Numbered from the stretch's first letter, positions 1 through 5,946 are shown. The stretch: DNA of 9,952 nt from an uncultured Collinsella sp. (GCA_900550815.1 URTW01000064.1:1-9952), one strand, 5' to 3'. Numbers and translations: made by a program. The notes: a model not told the origin generated them from the sequence alone.

Positions 1-19
1 AGGCCTTGCCTTTTTTTTT
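1..19 (+). terminator. Possible right half of a terminator cut by the window edge
   Basis: A GC-rich segment, AGGCCTTGCC, is followed at once by nine T residues (11-19). This is how the 3' arm and U-tract of a rho-independent terminator would look for a plus-strand gene ending before the window. The matching left arm would lie outside, so the hairpin cannot be confirmed. Confidence 0.3.
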
Positions 20-91
20 AAATTTGGTGGGCCGGCCCGGCGCGCCGCGCCTCCTGGTTGCCCGGTCCTTATAACCGCGCAACATGAGAGC

Positions 92-122
92 GCCCCCTCC
101 CGCGCACGGAACGGGAGGGGGC
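92..122 (-). terminator. Strong hairpin downstream of the arcD-like gene
   Basis: A perfect 11-bp GC-rich stem (92-102 pairing with 112-122, GCCCCCTCCCG) closes a 9-nt loop. It lies about 100 bp past the stop of the leftward carrier gene, so it is the best candidate for the end of the arcA1-arcB-arcD transcript. Neither strand has a clear U-run after it, so it may act as a terminator, as a 3'-end stabiliser, or as a transcript end shared with a convergent gene. Confidence 0.5.
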
Positions 123-138
123 TAAAGGTAGGAGTCTA

Positions 139-159
139 CCGGTGGGTTTACCCCACCGG
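139..159. repeat. Inverted repeat in the arcD 3' region
   Basis: CCGGTGGG (139-146) pairs with CCCACCGG (152-159) around a 5-nt loop. No T-run follows on either strand. It is one of three hairpins stacked between the carrier stop codon and position 92, and its function is not evident. Confidence 0.45.
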
Positions 160-209
160 ACAGACGATGACCAGGTGATCCTTTACAGGATCGTCAAGGT
201 TTCCGTGGG

Positions 210-224
210 GTACCCGTTGGGTAC
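210..224. repeat. Small hairpin abutting the arcD stop codon
   Basis: GTACCC (210-215) and GGGTAC (219-224) form a 6-bp stem with a 3-nt loop, ending one base from the TAA stop (225-227) of the leftward carrier gene. It could be a 3'-UTR structure. It has no U-tract. Confidence 0.4.
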
Positions 225-1703
225 TTAGAGCAACACGCAGGCGACGGTCAGGCTGACGGCGCAGACGACGGAGAGCGCGACGCTGAGCATAAGGGCAAAC
301 TTGAGCCAGGTCGTCCACTCGATCTTGGCCAGGGCGCGGCCGCCCATGATGGCGCCGGAGGTCGGGGTGAACAGGTTCACGACACCGATGGCGGCAGAGA
401 AGATCATGACCATGACCTCGGGCGAGAAGCCGAGCTTAACAGCCAGCGGTCCCATGATGGGCATGGAGACAGTGGCCATACCGGAGGTCGAGGGGATCAG
501 GAAGGACAGGCCGAAGTAGACCAGGAAGCTCATGGGAGCGAAGATCACGCCGGACAGGCCAGCCAGGGCATTGGCGGCAGCGTCGAGGACGTAGACGTCG
601 AGGCCGGTGTTAGCCATGAGGACGGAGATACCACGGGCGAGAGCGATGACGAGAACAACGGACATCATGTCGGCAGCGCCGGTGATGAAGGTGTTGACGA
701 TCTGCTTCTCAGACAGGCCACCGATGATACCGATCAGGATAGCCATGAGGAAGAACCAGGTGGAAGCCTCGTCGAAGTACCACTGGCCAATGGGCAGGCC
801 GGTGATCAGGGCAGACCAGCCCTGGACGACGGCGTTACCGTCGGCATCGTAGACAGCACCAGCGTCAAAGAAGTTGGCGACGCCCTCGTTGAGGTCGGCC
901 AGCGGGATGAAGCCGACGATCATGACGACGAAGGTGAAGGCGAAAGCGATCAGAACACCCTTCTGACGACCGGTGAGCTTGACCTCCTTGTGGACCTCAG
1001 AAGCAGCCTTGCCATGTGCCTCTTCGGCGGCCTTGAGCTCCTGCATCGAAAGGATGGTAGAACCCTTGTCAGCCTTGACCTTCTTGGCATAGTTCATCAC
1101 GAAGACGATGGACATAGCGGTAGTGACAATCCACAGGACGGCACCGAGGCCGATGATGATGGACTGGTTCACGGCAATGTCAACGCCGGTCAGAGCGTCG
1201 ACGGCAGCGCCGACGGCGAACGGGTTAACCGTGGAGCCCAGGCAGCCGCAGCCAGCGCCGAGCAGGACGGTAGCGGCACCGACCATCGGGTCGAAGCCGG
1301 CAGCCATCATGGTAGCGGCAAGCAGGGCGTAGAAGGGAACGGTCTCCTCGCACATACCATAGGTGGTACCACCGAGGGAGAAGATGAGCATCAGCACGGG
1401 AATGAGCATGATCTCGTTGCCCTTAAGCTTCTGCACCAGAACGGCGATGCCGTTGTCCAGGGCGCCGGTCTCGGTCATCATGCCGAGGAAGCCGCCCAGG
1501 ATCATAACGAAGAGGCAGACGGGCAGAGCGTCAGCGCAGCCCGTAATCGGGGCGGTGCAGAAATCGCTCAGCCGGGCGGCAGTAACCGCGCCGCCGGACG
1601 TGCCGGAGACGATAACGGTAATTACTGCAACAATTGCCAGCAGAGCTAGAAGAATGGTGAACGATGAAGGCATACCGCGCTTTTTCTTAGCGGTCTCAGT
1701 CAT
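225..1703 (-). CDS. arcD: YfcC-family membrane carrier, probable arginine/ornithine exchanger (ArcD-like)
   Basis: The protein has 492 residues from the chosen start and is strongly hydrophobic, with roughly a dozen membrane segments. The first is about residues 14-33. A charged cytoplasmic-type loop (about 205-247) splits two hydrophobic halves. The repeated conserved patches resemble the YfcC/DcuC-like anaerobic carrier family: GGTTYGMCEET (111-121), GSTVNPFAVG (156-165), PSTSGMATVSMP (404-415) and NLFTPTSG (443-450). YfcC-type proteins serve as ArcD in some streptococcal ADI operons, so exchange of extracellular arginine for ornithine is the likely role given arcB and arcA just upstream. 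Substrate is inferred from context; a dicarboxylate or other amino acid is possible. ATG at 1703 is preferred over the in-frame ATGs at 1730 and 1712, because GAAGGGGGG lies 9 nt before it. It is the last gene of the leftward unit, 147 bp after arcB. Confidence 0.8.
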   Translation of the reverse strand: MTETAKKKRGMPSSFTILLALLAIVAVITVIVSGTSGGAVTAARLSDFCTAPITGCADALPVCLFVMILGGFLGMMTETGALDNGIAVLVQKLKGNEIMLIPVLMLIFSLGGTTYGMCEETVPFYALLAATMMAAGFDPMVGAATVLLGAGCGCLGSTVNPFAVGAAVDALTGVDIAVNQSIIIGLGAVLWIVTTAMSIVFVMNYAKKVKADKGSTILSMQELKAAEEAHGKAASEVHKEVKLTGRQKGVLIAFAFTFVVMIVGFIPLADLNEGVANFFDAGAVYDADGNAVVQGWSALITGLPIGQWYFDEASTWFFLMAILIGIIGGLSEKQIVNTFITGAADMMSVVLVIALARGISVLMANTGLDVYVLDAAANALAGLSGVIFAPMSFLVYFGLSFLIPSTSGMATVSMPIMGPLAVKLGFSPEVMVMIFSAAIGVVNLFTPTSGAIMGGRALAKIEWTTWLKFALMLSVALSVVCAVSLTVACVLL

Positions 1704-1850
1704 GGTTCTCATCCCCCCTTCATAAATCATTTAACTTTCTCGCGCGAAGCGGATCTTCCGTGCCGTGCCCACCGCCCGACGCGAGATATTTACCAGGCAA
1801 AGCCGCTCGCGGTGTGCAGCAATACCCCCCGCGCGAGATGCTAGATGCTC
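1704..1850 (-). other. arcB-arcD spacer with long-range inverted repeat
   Basis: This 147-bp spacer holds no ORF. A 9-bp inverted repeat, TCTCGCGCG (1738-1746) and CGCGCGAGA (1830-1838), brackets most of it, and small GC-rich hairpins (1750-1760, 1803-1812) lie inside. No obvious terminator with a U-run is present, so read-through from arcB to arcD is plausible. The structure could set the relative mRNA level of the two genes. Confidence 0.4.
1713..1721 (-). promoter_or_regulatory. Ribosome-binding site that fixes the arcD start
   Basis: On the minus strand GAAGGGGGG is followed by nine bases and then ATG (1703-1701). The in-frame ATG at 1712 touches this G-run and the one at 1730 lies upstream of it, so both are poor starts. 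Confidence 0.7.
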
Positions 1851-2846
1851 TTACTTGAGCGTGGCGTACATGACAGCCTTGATGGTGTGCATGCGGTTCT
1901 CGGCCTCATCGAAGACCTTGGAAGCGGGGCTCTCGAAGACCTCGTCGGTGACCTCCTGCTCGGTGCTGCCGACCTGCTCGCACTTCTCGGCGCCAATGGT
2001 GGTGTTGGTGTCGTGGAAGCTGGGCAGGCAGTGCAGGAAGCTGGCACCCGGGTTGGCCATAGCCATGACCTCGGAGGTGACACGATACGGGGTGAGCTGA
2101 GCGATGCGCTCGGCCCAGACCTCGTCGGGCTCTCCCATGGAGACCCACACGTCGGTGTAGATAACGTCGGCACCGGTGACGCCGTCCTTGACGTCGGTGG
2201 TCAGCTTGATGGAGCAGCCGTTGGCCTCGGCGATGGGCTTGCAGGCCTCGATGACGTCGTCAGCGGGCATGCACTCCTCGGGGCCGCAGGCCACGAAGTT
2301 CATACCGAGCTTGGAGCAGACAACCATGAGGGAACGAGCGACGTTGTTCTTGCAGTCGCCCATGAAGACGAGGGTCTTGCCCTTGATGTCGTAGTTGAAG
2401 TTCTCCTGGACGGTCAGGATATCGGCGAGCATCTGGGTGGGGTGCCTCTCGGTGGTCAGGCCGTTCCAGACGGGCACGCCGGACTTAGCAGCGAGCTCCT
2501 CGACGTCGTCTTGGGCAAAGCCACGGAACTCAATGCCGTCATACATGCGGCCGAGAACGCGGGCGGTGTCCTCGATGGACTCCTTCTTGCCCATCTGCGA
2601 CGAACCGGGATCGAGATAGGTCACGCCCATGCCCAGGTCCATGCCGCCGACCTCGAAGGCGCAGCGGGTACGAGTGGAGGTCTTCTGGAAGAGCAGAACG
2701 ATGTTCTTGCCCTCGAGATAGCGGTGCGGAACGCCAGCGCGCTTCATGTCCTTGAAGTTCTTGGAGAGCTTGAGCAGGTACTCGATCTCCTCGGTGGTGA
2801 GGTCGAGAAGCTTGAGGAAGCTACGGCCGGAGAGGTTAACACCCAT
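1851..2846 (-). CDS. arcB: Ornithine carbamoyltransferase, catabolic role
   Basis: The 331-residue protein has the normal length and all landmarks of ornithine carbamoyltransferases. The carbamoyl-phosphate loop STRTR is at 57-61, HPTQ at 135-138, the ornithine-binding SMG loop at 236-238, the HCLP motif with the active-site cysteine at 272-275, and a C-terminal conserved arginine at 318. In the ADI pathway the enzyme acts in the cytoplasm on citrulline and phosphate, releasing ornithine and carbamoyl phosphate. Sequence alone does not separate catabolic from anabolic OTCs; position between arcA and the carrier makes the catabolic role the better reading. ATG at 2846 is preceded by AAAGGA (2855-2860) with 8-nt spacing. 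It lies 105 bp downstream of arcA copy 1 with hairpins in the spacer, and is probably co-transcribed with it. Confidence 0.95.
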   Translation of the reverse strand: MGVNLSGRSFLKLLDLTTEEIEYLLKLSKNFKDMKRAGVPHRYLEGKNIVLLFQKTSTRTRCAFEVGGMDLGMGVTYLDPGSSQMGKKESIEDTARVLGRMYDGIEFRGFAQDDVEELAAKSGVPVWNGLTTERHPTQMLADILTVQENFNYDIKGKTLVFMGDCKNNVARSLMVVCSKLGMNFVACGPEECMPADDVIEACKPIAEANGCSIKLTTDVKDGVTGADVIYTDVWVSMGEPDEVWAERIAQLTPYRVTSEVMAMANPGASFLHCLPSFHDTNTTIGAEKCEQVGSTEQEVTDEVFESPASKVFDEAENRMHTIKAVMYATLK

Positions 2847-2891
2847 GGTTCGATTCCTTTCGAAGAAATGAATTACGTAAGTATCAGTGTT

Positions 2892-2906
2892 GCCCGTTTA
2901 ACGGGC
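2892..2906 (-). repeat. Hairpin between arcA1 and arcB (arcB-proximal)
   Basis: GCCCG (2892-2896) pairs with CGGGC (2902-2906) around TTTAA. It sits about 45 bp upstream of the arcB start and immediately follows the larger hairpin at 2911-2939 in transcript order. Confidence 0.45.
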
Positions 2907-2910
2907 GAAG

Positions 2911-2939
2911 CCGGTGCGGTTGTAGGGGGACCGCACCGG
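2911..2939 (-). terminator. Hairpin after arcA1, possible weak terminator or processing site
   Basis: CCGGTGCGGT (2911-2920) pairs perfectly with ACCGCACCGG (2930-2939) around a 9-nt loop, 12 bp past the arcA1 stop codon. No U-run follows on the minus strand, so full termination is unlikely. It may protect the 3' end of an arcA mRNA or reduce read-through into arcB and arcD. Confidence 0.5.
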
Positions 2940-2950
2940 AAACGGAAAGA

Positions 2951-4217
2951 CTTAGAGGTCCTCGCGCCAGAAGGGCATGCTCATGCAGCGCGGGCCGCCG
3001 CGGCCGCGGGAGAGCTCGGCGGAGGGCACGACGAGAAGGTCCAGGCCCTCCTTGTACAGCACGTCGTTGGTGACGGTGTTGCGGGCGTAGACGCAGATCT
3101 TGCCGGGCTCGACGCACAGGGTGTTGGAGCCGTCGTTCCACTGCTCGCGGGAGGCCGCGATCGGGTCGCCGCCGCCGCAGGGGATCAGCTTGACCTGGTC
3201 GACGCCGGTGGCGTCCTCCAGGACGTGCTCGAGGGTGTCCTCGATCAGGCGGATGTTCACGTCGCCCGGGTTCTTGCCGGCGGTCAGCTCGTAGACGCGC
3301 AGGGTGCCCATGATGGCGGGGTGGATCGTGAACTTATCGACGTCGATCTGGGTGAAGACCGTGTCGAGGTGCATGAAGGCGCGCGAGACCGGGATGTCGA
3401 AGGCCAGGATGCGCTCGACCTTGGAGTCGGAGTTCCAGAAGATGTTCTGGGCCATGACGTCGATCGCGGCGGCCTGGGTGCGCTGGGAGATGCCGACGGC
3501 GAGGGTCTTCTCGTTGATGTTCAGCACGTCGCCGCCCTCGGTGTGGAACTGGCAGTCGCGGCGGAAGTACAGCGAGACGTCCTTGTAGTCGGGGTGGTAC
3601 TTGAAGACGTACTTGCCGTACAGGGTCTCGCGGTTGCGGGTGACCGAGTACATGCGGTTGAGGTTGACGCCCTCGCCGACGACCGCGAACGGGTCGCGGG
3701 TGAAGTAGAGGTTGGGCATCGGGTCGATGATCAGGTCGGACTCGGACTCGGAGTTGACCAGGGAGTCGAGGGTCGTGGACGCCGTGAGGGGCAGGTCGAT
3801 CTCGGACTTGGTCATGCCGGCCATGGTCTTCTTGACGAACTCGAGGTTGTCCTCGATGGAGTCCAGCTTCTCGCGGACGATCTGCGGCATGTGCTGGCCG
3901 CGGATGCCGGCCTCGGCGATGTACTGGTCGGTGAACTCGGCGCGGGCGCCGGGGACCTGGTCGAACACCTCAGCGACGAGGTTCTCGAGATAGAGGACCT
4001 CCACGCCCTGGTCCCTCAGGATCTGGGCGAAGGTGTCGTGCTCCTGCTGCGCGACCTCCAGGAACGGGACGTCGTCGAACAGGAGTCGCTCGAGCTCGTC
4101 GGGCGGCAGGTTGAGGAGCTCGTCGCCGGGACGGTGCAGGCAGACCTTCCTGAGCTTGCCGATCTCGGAAGGCACGTGCAGACCTTTCGTCATGGCCTCC
4201 TACCTTTCTTTCGGGCC
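2951..4217 (-). repeat. Exact 1,267-bp direct repeat, copy A
   Basis: The block covers all of arcA copy 1, one base past its stop and 24 bases upstream of its ATG. By eye it matches 6040-7306 base for base. Identity stops sharply: 2950 is A versus C at 6039, and 4218 is C versus T at 7307. No target-site duplication or terminal inverted repeat flanks it. Confidence 0.9.
2952..4193 (-). CDS. arcA: Arginine deiminase, copy 1
   Basis: The 413-residue protein is full length for bacterial arginine deiminase, which hydrolyses arginine to citrulline and ammonia in the cytoplasm. The N-terminus carries the family's SEIGKLRKVCLHRPG (9-23). Catalytic landmarks are all present: FTRDPF with Asp167, HTEGGD with His217, Glu219 and Asp222, FMHLD with His275 and Asp277, and the C-terminal GRGGPRCMSMP with Arg398 and nucleophile Cys403. 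ATG at 4193 has GGAGG at 4196-4200 with only a 2-nt gap, although an AAAGG a few bases further upstream gives better spacing. An in-frame GTG six codons in is less likely. Third codon positions are almost all G or C, more than in the neighbours. The gene matches copy 2 (6041-7282) at DNA level over its full length. It heads the arcA1-arcB-arcD unit. Confidence 0.97.
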   Translation of the reverse strand: MTKGLHVPSEIGKLRKVCLHRPGDELLNLPPDELERLLFDDVPFLEVAQQEHDTFAQILRDQGVEVLYLENLVAEVFDQVPGARAEFTDQYIAEAGIRGQHMPQIVREKLDSIEDNLEFVKKTMAGMTKSEIDLPLTASTTLDSLVNSESESDLIIDPMPNLYFTRDPFAVVGEGVNLNRMYSVTRNRETLYGKYVFKYHPDYKDVSLYFRRDCQFHTEGGDVLNINEKTLAVGISQRTQAAAIDVMAQNIFWNSDSKVERILAFDIPVSRAFMHLDTVFTQIDVDKFTIHPAIMGTLRVYELTAGKNPGDVNIRLIEDTLEHVLEDATGVDQVKLIPCGGGDPIAASREQWNDGSNTLCVEPGKICVYARNTVTNDVLYKEGLDLLVVPSAELSRGRGGPRCMSMPFWREDL

Positions 4218-4229
4218 CTTGTCAGGGCC
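4214..4229 (-). promoter_or_regulatory. Leader hairpin upstream of the arcA1 ribosome-binding site
   Basis: GGCCCT (4214-4219) pairs with AGGGCC (4224-4229). On the transcript the loop is GACA, and the structure ends about 20 nt before the start codon. arcA2 has a hairpin at the same place with different bases (7303-7314), which suggests the structure itself is kept. Confidence 0.4.
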
Positions 4230-4275
4230 GATTCGTTAGCGCCCCTCCGTGTGAGGCGTTATTGCTGACGACATA

Positions 4276-4304
4276 TTTATATCCAAAATCAGCTCATACT
4301 TCCA
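4276..4304 (-). promoter_or_regulatory. Predicted arcA1 promoter
   Basis: On the minus strand TATAAA (4281-4276) is a good -10 box. With a 17-bp spacer the -35 position reads TGGAAG (4304-4299), a poor match to consensus. The arcA2 region has TATAAC and TGGAAT at the equivalent positions, set in the shared context TTTGGATATAA. Transcription would start near 4269, leaving a leader of about 75 nt. The weak -35 suits an activator-dependent promoter. Confidence 0.5.
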
Positions 4305-4314
4305 CCTTGCCCCC

Positions 4315-4341
4315 GAACGGTTTTTTATAGGGGGTGAACGG
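4315..4341 (-). promoter_or_regulatory. Tandem GAACGG operator upstream of arcA1
   Basis: GAACGG occurs at 4315-4320 and 4336-4341, a period of exactly 21 bp, so both sites face the same side of the helix. Read towards arcA, the halves are GCCGTTCACC and ACCGTTCGGG. The near repeat lies 34 bp from the -10 box, the same distance as at arcA2. A dimeric activator or response regulator is the likely ligand; its identity cannot be read from this window. Confidence 0.5.
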
Positions 4342-4518
4342 CATACACATATACTTCACGCATGGCACACTTCATCTTAATAAAGCGTATTTACGTGCTT
4401 AAACGCGTTTTCAATCCTAAAATCAAATGGAACTTAACTTTGTTAAACCATCCTCAAATTGCATATTTCCACTAAAGCTATGAATAGAATTAGCGGTTCA
4501 TACCGCGTCTCAACCATT

Positions 4519-4532
4519 TTCATTTTTATTCA
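4519..4532. promoter_or_regulatory. Weak ARG-box-like site
   Basis: The 14-mer TTCATTTTTATTCA has a perfect right half (ATTCA) and 3 of 5 matches in the left half of the ArgR consensus TGAAT-W4-ATTCA. Similar ATTCA half-sites recur upstream of arcA2. AT-rich DNA gives such matches by chance, so this is only a candidate. Confidence 0.2.
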
Positions 4533-4558
4533 GAAAAAAGTTTGTCCTATTCATTTCT

Positions 4559-4601
4559 GGTAAATAAATTACCGTTTACCAGACGCTTGATACCGTTCAC
4601 C
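4559..4601 (+). promoter_or_regulatory. Distal ACCGTTYACC element pair
   Basis: ACCGTTTACC (4571-4580) and ACCGTTCACC (4592-4601) again repeat with a 21-bp period, in the opposite orientation to the arcA1-proximal pair. GGTAAA (4559-4564) adds inverted-repeat partners to the TTACC at 4569-4573 and TTTACC at 4575-4580. A similar GGTAAA...TACCGTTCAC element lies at 7727-7744. No plus-strand gene follows here, so it is probably a remote operator for arcA1 or a relic of a duplicated control region. Confidence 0.4.
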
Positions 4602-4678
4602 GGAAACTCAGTATAAGGCCCAGCGGATACCGGCTCGCTTTACGGCCCCATTTGTAACAACTTGACTTCTCGGTATAG

Positions 4679-4718
4679 AAAAACGGACCCGCTTCACTAG
4701 GGAAACGGGTCCGTTTTC
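4679..4718 (-). terminator. Rho-independent terminator of arcT
   Basis: AAAACGGACCCG (4680-4691) pairs perfectly over 12 bp with 4706-4717 around a 14-nt loop. On the minus strand the hairpin ends in a run of five T residues, some of them within the stem. It lies about 50 bp beyond the arcT stop. It separates the arcA2-arcT transcript from the arcA1 promoter region, and the near symmetry could let it work on both strands. Confidence 0.8.
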
Positions 4719-4766
4719 GATTATCTTCGGCCAATTTAGATAACGCCCTCGAAGATCATCGGAATC

Positions 4767-5891
4767 CTAGCGATCAAACTCCGCCAGCGCCTCGCCCAAA
4801 AGCCTCAGGCCCTCGCGCAGAACGTCCTCGCTCGCGCAGTAGCCCAGGCGTGCGCCACAGGGAAGCTCAAAACGGCTACCGGGGACCAGCAGCACTCCCC
4901 TCTCGGACAGCAGGCGCCTGCAGAACTCCTCGTCATCCTCGGGAATATCCAGCTGGATAAACGAGGTGGACACGCCCTGCGGGGCCGTCCAGGAAACGCG
5001 ATGCTGCGTATCGATCCAAGCCTGCGCGATATCGCGGTTGCCAAACACGATCTTGCGATTGCGCTCGAGAATCTTATCCTTGTGCTCAAGCACATAGGTC
5101 GCCAGGGCATCGTTGAACACGCCGCCGCAGATCATGGTGTAATCGCGATAGGTACGGATGCGGTTGGACACCTCTTCGTCGGCCAGGACCCAGCCCACGC
5201 GGGCCGCAGGCGTCGAATAGGTCTTCGACAACGAGTTGGTGACAATGGCCCTCTCGTACACGTCGACCATCGACATAAAGGACTCAGTGTTTTCGAGCGG
5301 CAGATACACCTCGTCGCACAGCACGTAGGCGCCCACCGAACGGGCGATCTCGGCAATCTGGCCGAGCATATCGGCATCGAGCACCGTACCGATGGGGTTC
5401 GAAGCGTTGTTTATGCAGATAAGCTTGGTGTTGGGGCGCACCAAGCGCTTGAGTTCCTCGATATCGGGCTTCCAGCCGAGTTCCTCGCGAAGCTCCCAAT
5501 ACTCGACCTCGGCGCCCAGCGTGCGCGGAATCTCGTAGAGCGGCGCGTAGGTGGGCCACTCGGCGATAACATGGTCGCCGGGCTCGACCACAGCCATAAT
5601 GGCGTTGAGGTTAGCGCCCGTGCAGCCATTGGTCTGCAGAATGTGATCGGGATTGACCTCCCGACGATACAGCTTGGCAACCTCGGCCTTAAACTCCGGC
5701 GAGCCCTCGATCCAGCCGTAGTTCATCTTCTCGCGGTCCAGGCGCTCGTAGAACGTGGCGCCGTCCTGTTCATCGAGCGCGCGCAGCTCGCCCATGGTGA
5801 GCGACGAGATCGTCGACTGGGCGATGTCCCACGTGGCGCTCTTCTCCCAAACGTTGAGCCATTCCTCAACGCCAATCGTCTTGATGTCCAT
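4767..5891 (-). CDS. arcT: PLP-dependent class I aminotransferase of the arginine deiminase locus (ArcT-like)
   Basis: The 374-residue protein is a fold-type I PLP enzyme of usual length. Visible landmarks are NNASNPIG (161-168), CDEVY with the PLP-contacting Asp193 and Tyr196 (192-196), the Schiff-base lysine Lys223 in SLSKTYSTPAARVGW (220-234), and the carboxylate-binding arginine in ARLGY (Arg348). The N-terminal segment SSLTMGELRAL (29-39) recalls capreomycidine synthase (VioD)-type enzymes that act on arginine derivatives, but I cannot align it fully. Lactobacillus sakei ADI operons carry a transaminase gene called arcT, and the setting matches. Substrate is unknown: an amino acid connected with arginine or ornithine is a guess. 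ATG at 5891 is chosen because AAGGAG (5899-5904) lies 7 nt before it; an upstream in-frame ATG at 5945 would start inside a hairpin and has no Shine-Dalgarno. It follows arcA copy 2 by 149 bp. Confidence 0.8.
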   Translation of the reverse strand: MDIKTIGVEEWLNVWEKSATWDIAQSTISSLTMGELRALDEQDGATFYERLDREKMNYGWIEGSPEFKAEVAKLYRREVNPDHILQTNGCTGANLNAIMAVVEPGDHVIAEWPTYAPLYEIPRTLGAEVEYWELREELGWKPDIEELKRLVRPNTKLICINNASNPIGTVLDADMLGQIAEIARSVGAYVLCDEVYLPLENTESFMSMVDVYERAIVTNSLSKTYSTPAARVGWVLADEEVSNRIRTYRDYTMICGGVFNDALATYVLEHKDKILERNRKIVFGNRDIAQAWIDTQHRVSWTAPQGVSTSFIQLDIPEDDEEFCRRLLSERGVLLVPGSRFELPCGARLGYCASEDVLREGLRLLGEALAEFDR

Positions 5892-5898
5892 GGCCAAG

Positions 5899-5904
5899 CT
5901 CCTT
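5899..5904 (-). promoter_or_regulatory. arcT ribosome-binding site deciding the start
   Basis: AAGGAG on the minus strand is spaced 7 nt from ATG 5891. This supports the shorter N-terminus beginning MDIKTIGVEEW rather than the 18-residue extension. Confidence 0.75.
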
Positions 5905-5946
5905 ACAAAAGCAGTCATCCAATCGTGTTGACGTTCCTCATACAAG

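Larger units (their letters stand above)
4218..4766. other. Regulatory intergenic region between arcA1 and arcT
   Basis: About 550 bp without a convincing gene and markedly AT-richer than the flanks. From arcA1 outward it holds the leader, a promoter (4276-4304), the tandem GAACGG operator (4315-4341), the palindrome AAACGCGTTT (4401-4410, LacI-type or chance), the palindrome GCGGT-TCAT-ACCGC (4493-4506), a weak ARG-box-like site (4519-4532), a distal ACCGTTYACC pair (4571-4601) and the arcT terminator (4679-4718). Much of it aligns with the region upstream of arcA2, for instance CATG-N4-ACTTC-N7-TAAAG at 4361-4385 and 7450-7474. Confidence 0.6.

Noticed and set aside
990..1649. A 219-codon plus-strand open frame opposite the carrier gene
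   Set aside because: The product is rich in G, D, H and E with no domain character. The opposite frame encodes a proper multi-span membrane protein.
1845..4268. An 807-codon plus-strand open frame opposite arcA1 and arcB
   Set aside because: It lies antisense to two clear enzyme genes. Its product is a low-complexity run of V, L, D, G, A and H, as expected when strong G/C third-position bias removes stop codons on the opposite strand.
4401..4410. AAACGCGTTT as a catabolite-control (LacI/CcpA-type) operator
   Set aside because: It is a perfect 10-bp palindrome with a central CG, but it has no counterpart upstream of arcA2 and is short enough to be chance.
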